A stretch of 64,000 nucleotides of DNA from Paraglaciecola sp. L3A3 (GTDB taxonomy: Bacteria; Pseudomonadota; Gammaproteobacteria; Enterobacterales; Alteromonadaceae). Positions 44,850 through 54,000 of this stretch are shown piece after piece. How positions within the stretch are numbered: the first letter of the stretch is position 1; the number at the start of each line of letters is the position of its first letter. The translations under genes were made by a program, and so were the position numbers. The stretch spans positions 1,037,501 to 1,101,500 of the forward strand of contig NZ_CP047023.1 of assembly GCF_009796765.1 (NCBI RefSeq), in the 5' to 3' direction. The notes beneath the pieces are model-generated. The model was given only the letters and a program-made list of their open reading frames with translations. It was not told the DNA's origin and searched no databases.

Positions 44850-45344
44850 GTTATTTTTACTATCGGCGATGTGTAACAGAAGCTCAATATCGGTTAATTC
44901 TAAACTGGAAAACTAATAGGGGCTAATTATCACCGTTTGTTATGGGACTTGTTTAAAGGCGCTCCCCTAATACGTCATGTAGTCGTAACAAAAAGCAGCA
45001 ATAATCTTTCAATGGTTGGCAAGCCGACAATGTTGCATGACTTTTTAGATAATTTGTTTTTCATATTGATATTAGACCGAGGGGTTGGATTCCGACGCAG
45101 TCCATGGTTGCGATTTGAGCTATGGAAGTAACCGCGGCAATGCAAAACTTAGTGTTAGATATGGGGTGACGGCATTTTGATGAAAGCAACTATAACTATA
45201 GATAGTACCTGTGATGGTAATGTGTTGAGTAATGAAGCCTTAGCTTCATTTAAAATGGGTAGTTCTTTTATAGTTCACGCCTCAAAAATTATTGATGATG
45301 CATTACATTTAAAATTTGAGCATCATCATTTATACAGTAGTTAA
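44850..45344 (+). pseudogene. Decayed copy of the DUF11-like repeat module
   Basis: Pieces in shifting frames match the repeat of the giant gene that follows. GAPLIRHVVVTKSSNN and VGKPTMLHDF match GAPWVSHAVVSESSGS and VGTKPTVLYDD. Later SYGSNRGNAKLSVRYGVTAF matches SYGNVSGSAIQNLELEVAL. Finally DGNVLSNEA with SSFIVHASKII matches DGNVLVSEA with PSLVRASESVV. A short frame from 45180 to 45344 (ATG, 54 codons) is the last piece and is probably not a real gene. The order of pieces is the same as in an intact repeat unit. Confidence 0.65.
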
Positions 45345-45434
45345 AGTAGTACAGTAGTTAAAGTAATCTTGGTTTAAAGTTAATTAGTTGAAAGTAACTT
45401 TTTAAATCGTTGTCCCTAATGAGGAAAGGATCAA

Positions 45435-48400
45435 ATGAAATACGTTAATAAAGATATTAAGACATTCTGTAATAAAGTGTCTTGGTTATTGGTTGTTGGA
45501 TTGTTAACCATGCTCAGTAGCGTAGCACAAGCTATTACGCTTGAAGTCACCAGTGATGGTGATCACATACGTAAAAACACCTACCAGTATTATAAAATTA
45601 TAGTGAGTAATACGGACAGTGTTACCCGCGGGAATGTTGTTGTTACAACCTCAGTTCCAACTGGAACAACCTTTTATAAATCGGCATCTTTGCCACAATC
45701 TAGCAACTGCAACAACAATTGTTCATCGGGTAATTTTCCGCAGTGGATTTTAGGCGATCTGGCTGCAGGTGAGACCAGAGTTATTATCGCCCCACTTTAT
45801 ATTAATTCTAATGCAGCGGAGGGGCTTGTTACGATGACGACATCCGTTGTGTATGATGGTATTTCATCGGCTATTAGCAAAGATCAATCTTTGACTATTG
45901 ATATTGATGCACCTGCTGCACTTAGCGTGACGGCCAAACATCAACAGATACTTGCAGGCGAAGAAATAGATTTTGAAATTAGCTTTGGCAATGTTGGTAA
46001 CAGTGGCTGGGTAAGTACTGAGCTAAAAGCCAGTTTGCCAGCTGGCACAAGTTTTGTTTCTGCCTCTGATGGCGCCACTTTAGTCGGTAGTGAAATCGTA
46101 TGGGACTCAGTGGTAACCAATGTTGGTACCAGCAGCAAACGTTTTTTTACAGTGAAAGCATCCAACTCAGCCTCGCAAGGTACCATTTATACTTCTTTAG
46201 CAACGCTGTCTAATAATTCAAACGTCTTAACCTCTGTGACTGACAGTGTCATCGTAAAAAATAATACGGATTTAACGCTTGATGTCACCGTTACAGGCGA
46301 CACACGCACGCCGGGACAATATTTGTATTACCGTTATGTAGTCGCCAATAAAGGTGCGCTAACGATGGCCGATGTACAGTTGAATGTGATGATGGCTGCG
46401 TCATCTCGATTCAGTGAAAGTGCTTCTTTACCCACTATTACTAATTGTTCTTCAATTTATTGTAGAGTAGGTGAGTGGGGAACATTGACCATAGGGCAGC
46501 TGGATGCAGGAGAATCCCAAGTGTTGCTCATCCCTATTTATGATAATAATCCAGTTGATGGTGCTCCTTGGGTGAGTCATGCAGTCGTTAGCGAAAGTAG
46601 TGGTAGCTATACGGTAGGCACAAAACCTACTGTACTGTATGACGACTCATTAGGGTTAATGATGTCGATTACCTCAGATAAGCAGGTAGTGGCAGCACAA
46701 GAAAATCACCGTTATGAAATAAGCTATGGCAACGTTTCTGGCAGTGCAATTCAGAATTTAGAATTGGAAGTAGCGCTAGCTGATGGCGTGTCATTTGTCA
46801 AAGCCAGTGATGGTGGCAGTTATGCCGACGGGGTGGTGAGTTGGACATTAGATACCTTAAATAGTGGTGTAAGTGGCAAACGTTATGTCACTGTTACGGC
46901 CCCATCGGGGTTGGCAGACGGTAACGTGTTGGTTAGCGAAGCTCAAATGAACAACGGTGGGCCTTCTTTGGTCAGAGCCTCAGAAAGTGTGGTAATTAAG
47001 GCTGGAGTTGATTTAACTCTGGATGTCACCGTTACAGGCGACACACGCACGCCGGGACAATATTTGTATTACCGTTATGTAGTCGCCAATAAAGGTGCGC
47101 TAACGATGACCGATGTACAGTTGAATGTGATGATGGCTGCGTCATCTCGATTCAGTGAAAGTGCTTCTTTACCCACTATTACTAATTGTTCTTCAATTTA
47201 TTGTGGAGGAGGTGAGTGGGGAACATTGACCATAGGGCAGCTGGATGCAGGAGAATCCCAAGTGTTGCTCATCCCTATTTATGATAATAATCCAGTTGAT
47301 GGTGCTCCTTGGGTGAGTCATGCAGTCGTTAGCGAAAGTAGTGGTAGCTATACGGTAGGCACAAAACCTACTGTACTGTATGACGACTCATTAGGGTTAA
47401 TGATGTCGATTACCTCAGATAAGCAGGTAGTGGCAGCACAAGAAAATCACCGTTATGAAATAAGCTATGGCAACGTTTCTGGCAGTGCAATTCAGAATTT
47501 AGAATTGGAAGTAGCGCTAGCTGATGGCGTGTCATTTGTCAAAGCCAGTGATGGTGGCAGTTATGCCGACGGGGTGGTGAGTTGGACATTAGATACCTTA
47601 AATAGTGGTGTAAGTGGCAAACGTTATGTCACTGTTACGGCCCCATCGGGGTTGGCAGACGGTAACGTGTTGGTTAGCGAAGCTCAAATGAACAACGGTG
47701 GGCCTTCTTTGGTCAGAGCCTCAGAAAGTGTGGTAATTAAGGCTGGAGTTGATTTAACTCTGGATGTCACCGTTACAGGCGACACACGCACGCCGGGACA
47801 ATATTTGTATTACCGTTATGTAGTCGCCAATAAAGGTGCGCTAACGATGACCGATGTACAGTTGAATGTGATGATGGCTGCGTCATCTCGATTCAGTGAA
47901 AGTGCTTCTTTACCCACTATTACTAATTGTTCTTCAATTTATTGTGGAGGAGGTGAGTGGGGAACATTGACCATAGGGCAGCTGGATGCAGGAGAATCCC
48001 AAGTGTTGCTCATCCCTATTTATGATAATAATCCAGTTGATGGTGCTCCTTGGGTGAGTCATGCAGTCGTTAGCGAAAGTAGTGGTAGCTATACGGTAGG
48101 CACAAAACCTACTGTACTGTATGACGACTCATTAGGGTTAATGATGTCGATTACCTCAGATAAGCAGGTAGTGGCAGCACAAGAAAATCACCGTTATGAA
48201 ATAAGCTATGGCAACGTTTCTGGCAGTGCAATTCAGAATTTAGAATTGGAAGTAGCGCTAGCTGATGGCGTGTCATTTGTCAAAGCCAGTGATGGCGGCA
48301 CTTTCGCAGATGGTGTGGTGAGTTGGGGTATTAATACACTCAACAGTGGTACCAGTGGTAAACGTTACGTTACGGTCACTGCTCCTGACGGAATAGCGGA

Positions 48401-50846
48401 CGGCATGGTACTAGTCAGCGAAGCTCAAATGAACAACGGTGGGCCTTCTTTGGTCAGAGCTTCAGAAAGTGTGGTAATTAAGGCTGGAGTTGATTTAACT
48501 CTAGATGTAACTGTCACTGGAGACTTTAAACCTAATTCTGATTATCTCTATTATCGTTATGTAGTGGCAAACAAGGGCAGTTTATCTCTAACCGATGTAC
48601 AGTTGAATGTGATGATGGCTGCGGCATCTCGATTCAGTGAAAGTGCTTCTTTACCCACTATTGCTAATTGTTCTTCAATTTATTGTGGAGGAGGCGAATG
48701 GGGCACATTAACCATTGGACAACTTGATGCAGGAGAATCCAGAGTGTTGTTGATTCCTGTTTACGGTAATGATCCAGTCGATGGGGCTCCTTGGGTGAGT
48801 CATGCAGTCGTTAGCGAAAGTAGCGGTAGCTATGCTGTTGGCACAAAACCCACTGTGAGTTATGCTGCTAAAGCGTCTGTGAGTAATCCCCAGTTAGTAT
48901 TAGAAGCAGATAAATATGCAATACAACCTAGCGAACAGCAAACCTTTAAACTAAGTTTAGGTAATATTACTGGAACGGCGCTTAAAAATGCATTGATGTC
49001 TTTTGAAGTTCCTGAGGGCTATCAATATGTATCCGCTTCAGGTTTGAAAGTTTTAGAAGGTAAAAAAATTCTTTGGCCTATTGGCAACTTGGATAATCAG
49101 CGTTGGATAGATGAAACTGTTACTTTAGAAGTGTTAAGCAGCGGAATACCCGGCCAGGTGTTGGTGGTTGAAGGTGAATTACGTGATGGCAATAATGAAA
49201 ATTTAGTTGCGCGTGCATCAGTTTCCTCTGTCGTGCAAGCATCACAACGATTAAGCTTGAATGCTGGCGGTATTTTTATTTCCCCTTTAGTCGCTGGTAG
49301 CTCTATAAACGTAAATCTAGTTACGACCAATAGCAGCAGTATTCAATTAGCCGATGTCGATCTTTTGGTTATGGTACCCAATTATACTAGTGCGCCTGAA
49401 TCCACTGCCGGTGTCGATAGTTGCAGCGGCTCTAGTTGTGAGGTTTATGAATGGGCGCACTGGGATCTGGGCAATCTTGATCCAACGCAATCGAAGAGCA
49501 ATAGTATTTATCCTAAACTGTATACAGGCAATTCAGCGCCAGCAAGCGGGACAATTCTTAGTTCTAATATTGTGTTAACTCAAGGCTCGTTACCTAAAAA
49601 TGATATAGCCTTAATTCGCAGTTGGGGAGTTGGCACCGAATTTGTAGTTAATACGACTCACGATAGTGATGGCGACTTGATCCCCGATTGGTGGGAAATG
49701 TTTTACTCAGTGCAGTTAGACCGCCTCAATAGCAGCGATGCTACTTTGGATTATGATGAAGATGGCCTAACTAACCTCGAGGAATACCAACGCAACACCA
49801 ATATTGCAAATAGCGATACTGATGGAGATGGATTGTCTGATAGTGTCGAAGTAGAGATGGGTACCAGCCCTGTTCTTGCAGATACCGATGGAGATGGTCT
49901 TAATGACTTAGAAGACAAATATCCTACCGATTCAACTCGACCTAGAGTTCGCAACGACGTTAATGGCGATCGTAAATCTGACTTATTGTGGCGCAGTGAA
50001 GCGAAAGGTTGGAACTTCTTATGGGCGATGGATGGCGTGCAAACCGAATTCGCAAGCCCAATCAATGTAGTGCAAGACGATGGTTGGTTGATGGCCGGTC
50101 AGGGTGATTATGATGATGATGGCAAATCGGATATTTTCTGGCGCAATACCATAACCGGTCAAAACTTTATCTATTTGATGGACGGTTTAAACATCAAAGC
50201 CCGTAAAGTGCTGAACTATGTTGATGCCCCGCAGTGGGAGCTTGCCGGCAGTGGTGACTTTAATGGTGACGGTAAAGGGGATGTGATGTGGCGCCGGGTC
50301 GACCGAGGTGATACCTGGTTCTATATGATGGATGGCTTAAGTATAGGTACCAATCAACCGTCATTATGGGTAACCGACTTAAATTACAAGATAAGCGCGA
50401 TAGGTGATATTAACGGCGATGGCACCGATGATGTGATATGGCGTCATCAAGTCACAGGTATCAACTACATCTGGATAATGGAAAATGGTCAGATAGCAAA
50501 CCGTTACACCTTAAACTCAATTAACTCAGATTGGACGATAGCCGGGACTGGAGACTTAGATGGCGATGGTACGGATGACATTATCTTAAGAAACCAAGTA
50601 GACGGTCGTAACTGGGTTTATTTGATGGAAGATGGTCAAATCAAAACCAGCCAACTGATGAGTACGGTAGCAGATACTAACTGGCAAATTGCCAACATGG
50701 GTGATTATGACGGTGACGGTAAAACCGACATATTGTGGCGTGACGAAAGTGCAGGGCGCAATATCATCCACCTGATGGATGGCTTGACGATTAAAGATAA
50801 AGGGGTCCTTAGACCGACTGACAATACTTGGCAATTGGCTAAGTAG
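45435..50846 (+). CDS. Giant secreted protein 1: DUF11-like tandem repeats plus calcium-binding linker and FG-GAP-like C-terminal module
   Basis: 1803 residues. Signal peptide ends near VAQA (residue 33). Residues ~34-1400 are beta-sandwich DUF11-like domains of about 120 residues in alternating pairs (~247 residues per pair). Pairs starting near residues 276, 523 and 770 are nearly identical, the next is diverged. Each carries a Cys pair (NCSSIYC). Residues ~1409-1500 are thrombospondin type 3-like calcium repeats (DSDGDLIPDWWE, DTDGDGLSD). Residues 1507-1803 are six ~49-residue FG-GAP/VCBS-like repeats (GDFNGDGKGDVMWRR and similar) shared with the next three genes. A strong GAGGAAAGGA site precedes the ATG. 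Likely a surface adhesin; unproven. Confidence 0.85.
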   Translation: MKYVNKDIKTFCNKVSWLLVVGLLTMLSSVAQAITLEVTSDGDHIRKNTYQYYKIIVSNTDSVTRGNVVVTTSVPTGTTFYKSASLPQSSNCNNNCSSGNFPQWILGDLAAGETRVIIAPLYINSNAAEGLVTMTTSVVYDGISSAISKDQSLTIDIDAPAALSVTAKHQQILAGEEIDFEISFGNVGNSGWVSTELKASLPAGTSFVSASDGATLVGSEIVWDSVVTNVGTSSKRFFTVKASNSASQGTIYTSLATLSNNSNVLTSVTDSVIVKNNTDLTLDVTVTGDTRTPGQYLYYRYVVANKGALTMADVQLNVMMAASSRFSESASLPTITNCSSIYCRVGEWGTLTIGQLDAGESQVLLIPIYDNNPVDGAPWVSHAVVSESSGSYTVGTKPTVLYDDSLGLMMSITSDKQVVAAQENHRYEISYGNVSGSAIQNLELEVALADGVSFVKASDGGSYADGVVSWTLDTLNSGVSGKRYVTVTAPSGLADGNVLVSEAQMNNGGPSLVRASESVVIKAGVDLTLDVTVTGDTRTPGQYLYYRYVVANKGALTMTDVQLNVMMAASSRFSESASLPTITNCSSIYCGGGEWGTLTIGQLDAGESQVLLIPIYDNNPVDGAPWVSHAVVSESSGSYTVGTKPTVLYDDSLGLMMSITSDKQVVAAQENHRYEISYGNVSGSAIQNLELEVALADGVSFVKASDGGSYADGVVSWTLDTLNSGVSGKRYVTVTAPSGLADGNVLVSEAQMNNGGPSLVRASESVVIKAGVDLTLDVTVTGDTRTPGQYLYYRYVVANKGALTMTDVQLNVMMAASSRFSESASLPTITNCSSIYCGGGEWGTLTIGQLDAGESQVLLIPIYDNNPVDGAPWVSHAVVSESSGSYTVGTKPTVLYDDSLGLMMSITSDKQVVAAQENHRYEISYGNVSGSAIQNLELEVALADGVSFVKASDGGTFADGVVSWGINTLNSGTSGKRYVTVTAPDGIADGMVLVSEAQMNNGGPSLVRASESVVIKAGVDLTLDVTVTGDFKPNSDYLYYRYVVANKGSLSLTDVQLNVMMAAASRFSESASLPTIANCSSIYCGGGEWGTLTIGQLDAGESRVLLIPVYGNDPVDGAPWVSHAVVSESSGSYAVGTKPTVSYAAKASVSNPQLVLEADKYAIQPSEQQTFKLSLGNITGTALKNALMSFEVPEGYQYVSASGLKVLEGKKILWPIGNLDNQRWIDETVTLEVLSSGIPGQVLVVEGELRDGNNENLVARASVSSVVQASQRLSLNAGGIFISPLVAGSSINVNLVTTNSSSIQLADVDLLVMVPNYTSAPESTAGVDSCSGSSCEVYEWAHWDLGNLDPTQSKSNSIYPKLYTGNSAPASGTILSSNIVLTQGSLPKNDIALIRSWGVGTEFVVNTTHDSDGDLIPDWWEMFYSVQLDRLNSSDATLDYDEDGLTNLEEYQRNTNIANSDTDGDGLSDSVEVEMGTSPVLADTDGDGLNDLEDKYPTDSTRPRVRNDVNGDRKSDLLWRSEAKGWNFLWAMDGVQTEFASPINVVQDDGWLMAGQGDYDDDGKSDIFWRNTITGQNFIYLMDGLNIKARKVLNYVDAPQWELAGSGDFNGDGKGDVMWRRVDRGDTWFYMMDGLSIGTNQPSLWVTDLNYKISAIGDINGDGTDDVIWRHQVTGINYIWIMENGQIANRYTLNSINSDWTIAGTGDLDGDGTDDIILRNQVDGRNWVYLMEDGQIKTSQLMSTVADTNWQIANMGDYDGDGKTDILWRDESAGRNIIHLMDGLTIKDKGVLRPTDNTWQLAK
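46262..48870 (+). repeat. Near-identical 741-bp tandem repeats inside giant protein 1
   Basis: Equivalent positions occur at 46293, 47034, 47775 and 48516, exactly 741 bases apart (247 codons). Units 1, 2 and most of 3 differ by only a few bases by eye (for example ATGGCCGATG/ATGACCGATG). The switch to a diverged sequence occurs inside unit 3 near 48295; unit 4 is similar in patches. This pattern points to recent unequal crossing-over or conversion. Confidence 0.92.
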
Positions 50847-50857
50847 AAAACCAAATT

Positions 50858-50885
50858 AAATCCCGCTATATGCGGGATTTTTTTT
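50858..50885 (+). terminator. Intrinsic terminator after giant gene 1
   Basis: A 9-base-pair stem AAATCCCGC/GCGGGATTT with a 5-base loop (TATAT), followed by a T-run ending at 50885, 11 bases past the stop codon. Confidence 0.9.
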
Positions 50886-51074
50886 AACAATTTTTAAATT
50901 TTTGGTTAATTATTGAGTGCTAAAATCCCTAGTGGCTTAATTAATCGGTGAGAAATTACTCAATGACAGGTAAAACCCGTTTCCATATTAAATTTTGTCC
51001 TAGCGGTTAGTTGCCCCCCATAAAACAAGTATGCTTCGAGTAATGTAATTAAAAAATATAGAGGATAAGCCATC

Positions 51075-54000
51075 ATGGATGAATACCGCTTTACAGTCTG
51101 TCTTTTAAATATCCGTTCAAAGTGGCTAGATACCACGTCAAAATTATCCAAAAAATATCGGAAAATGTGTTTGATACTGTTATCAACGCTGATTGTTGGT
51201 AATGCAACAGCCAGTTCAATAGATTTGCTTTTTCCTGAGGATTTCTCAATTGAGGCATTGATAGAGCGCGCTCAAATCGAGCGACAGTGGACTTCTACAG
51301 AGAAATACGTAGCCCATTATTGGCATAAACAACGACTATATCCGTGGTTTGATTTAAACAGTGAAGGGATTGTCATTAGTAGTCATTGGGCCCGCGCAAT
51401 TGTATTAGCAGATATGGATGGTGATGGCGATTTAGACGTGGTGGCGGGTCATGATGGTGGAAGTTTTGGCGTTACCAATAAGATATATTTTAATAATGGG
51501 CAAGGAGAATTTTCAGATGGAGTGAACATCAGTGACGATGTAAATCGTACCAGGTCAATTCAGGTCGGTGATATGGACGGTGATGGCGACTTAGACGTGG
51601 TAGCAGGTAATTACTGGCAAACAAACACCTTATATTTAAATGATGGTTCAGGTGGTTTTTCTAGTGGTTTAGCCATTAGTGATGTGGCTAGTGTAACTCG
51701 GGAAATTGTACTCGGTGATGTAGATGGCGATGGTGATCTCGATGTCATTGCGGGTAATGAAAGTCAATACAATACATTGTATCTGAACAATGGTGTTGCA
51801 TCTGATGGCACGTTTCAGGGCTTTACCAGCGGAGGTTACATTGATAGAGATGCTGCATCCCTTGCATTGGGTGATGTAGACGGGGATGGTGACTTGGACT
51901 TGTTGGTAGGAAATTTAGATGCAGCCAATAAACTGTATTTGAATGATGGTAGTGGCGCCTTTGCCAGTGGCGTGGCTATTGGCGATGATAAGGGCAAAAA
52001 CGAAGTAATTGTACTGATCGACTTTGACCAAGATGGCGACCTGGACCTCCTTGCTGGTAAGGCTAGTCAAAACAAAAAGATTTATCTGAATGATGGCACT
52101 GGTGTTTTTGCGACTGGGGTGGCCATTGGCTATTATAGTCCTACCATGGCAATGGCAGTTGGTGATGTAGACGGCGATGGTCACCTAGACGTTTTAACTG
52201 GTAATGATCTGTATGTAAATGATGGTAGTGGCGGCTTTGCCAGCAGTGTGACTATTAATAAGCGACAGGATGCAGAGTATGCGGTCGCTCTTGGAGATGT
52301 TGACGGTGATGGCGACCTGGATGCTGTAGTAAGTAGTTCTAACGGTATCACACTGTATATAAATGTTTCCGACTCGTTAGATGTAAGCAGTTACCGTGAT
52401 GAAACCACTACACTTGTTTTAGGTGACGTAGACAATGACGGCGACCTAGACGTGTTAACCGGTAATAATGGTCAAACCAATAAGCTTTATCTGAATAATG
52501 GTACTTATGGTTATTACAACTATTTCTTTGCCGAAGCGCTGAGCATTGGTGATGATACCGATAATACCAACGTACTAATACTCAATGATCTTGACCAAGA
52601 CGGCGACCTTGACGTGTTAGTAGGTAATGATGGTCAAACCAATAAACTGTATTTAAATGATGGCAATGGCGGCTTTGCCAGTGGCGTGGATATTGGCATT
52701 GAAACCGATACCACTCAAGCGATGGCCGTGGGCGATGTCGATGGTGATGGTGATTTAGACGTGTTGGTCACTAATCGTGAGCAATCCAATAAGGTCTACT
52801 TCAATGATGGCAATGGTGATTTTTCAACAGTTGTGGATATTGGCATTGAAACGGATGATACCACCGTACTCACACTCCTTGATGCAGACGGTGATAGCGA
52901 CCTTGATGGGCTGGCCGGTGATGGCGGGCCTAACGATAAGCTGTATCTAAATAACGGCAAGGGTGAATTTAGTGCAGGTAATGCGTTTGCTAAAACCGTA
53001 ATAAGAGGCACCACCTTTTACGAAGATGTTGTGTGGACAGAAGATAATAGCCCTTATCTGATTACTGGCGATGTGACAGTCGCCGTCAATACAACCTTAA
53101 CGATTATGCCGGGTGTAACCGTGTTGTTTCTTGCCAACAGCGACGATCATAGTGCATCGCAGTATTTACCTAGGGCCGCTTACAGTGAATTGGTTATAGA
53201 AGGCAATTTGAGTGTTGTTGGCACAGCTGACAAACGGGTGATACTCACCAGTAGTTCCAATGAGCCGACTATTGGTGACTGGGGAGGTATTTTAGTGCGA
53301 GGCTGGGCTCGCGACGTTGATGGTAATGAAATATATGGGGCAGAGTCGGTCACTATGGATTATACGACCATTCAATACAGTGCATATGGCATTGATTTAA
53401 ATATGGATGGTGACGGGCAGATACTGACATTAACCAACAGTGAACTCTCAAATAATGGCGCTGGAATTAAATTCGAAGACTCTTACAATGCTAAATATGA
53501 TGAAACTGAATCAACTATTACTCTCACCAATAACGTCTTTAGTCACAATAGTGGTTATGCGATTGATGGCCGCGGGAGAGAATCTCACTTTTTAATTGAT
53601 GGCAACGAGATAAGTGGTAATGGGCAGTCAATTCGTTTTTGGGGGGGCGGCAATTTAACATTAACCAATAACCAGATAAGTAATAATCAAGGCTCCGTCG
53701 AGATCTATTATTGGACAGTTTCATTTATTTTTAGAGGCAATTCGGTGATTGGAAATGAAGGCCACGGTATTTATTTCACAAGTTATGCAGGCGAATTTTT
53801 AATTGAAGATAACATTATAGAAAGCAATGGTGGTTATGGATTATATTTCGATACGGATATGCCTGAGAACAGTACATTAGCGATTAGTAACAATAAAGTG
53901 CGCAACAATGTGGATGGTGGTATTTTATTTCGGCCATCGAACGATAGGTTCAGTCAACCCTCTATCCATGACAATGAAATAACCGGTAATGCAGGGCCCG

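Noticed and set aside
44937..45131. 64-codon plus-strand frame as a gene
   Set aside because: It contains the decayed VVVTKSSNN/VGKPT repeat phrase and runs out of frame with the rest of the module.
45180..45344. 54-codon frame starting ATG as a small gene
   Set aside because: Its sequence matches the end of a DUF11 repeat unit and continues the decayed module upstream; the ribosome-binding site is weak.
53539..53724. Antisense frames across giant genes (many of 60-120 codons)
   Set aside because: They arise from the Asp/Gly-rich codon pattern of the sense strand and recur at each repeat copy; no start signals.
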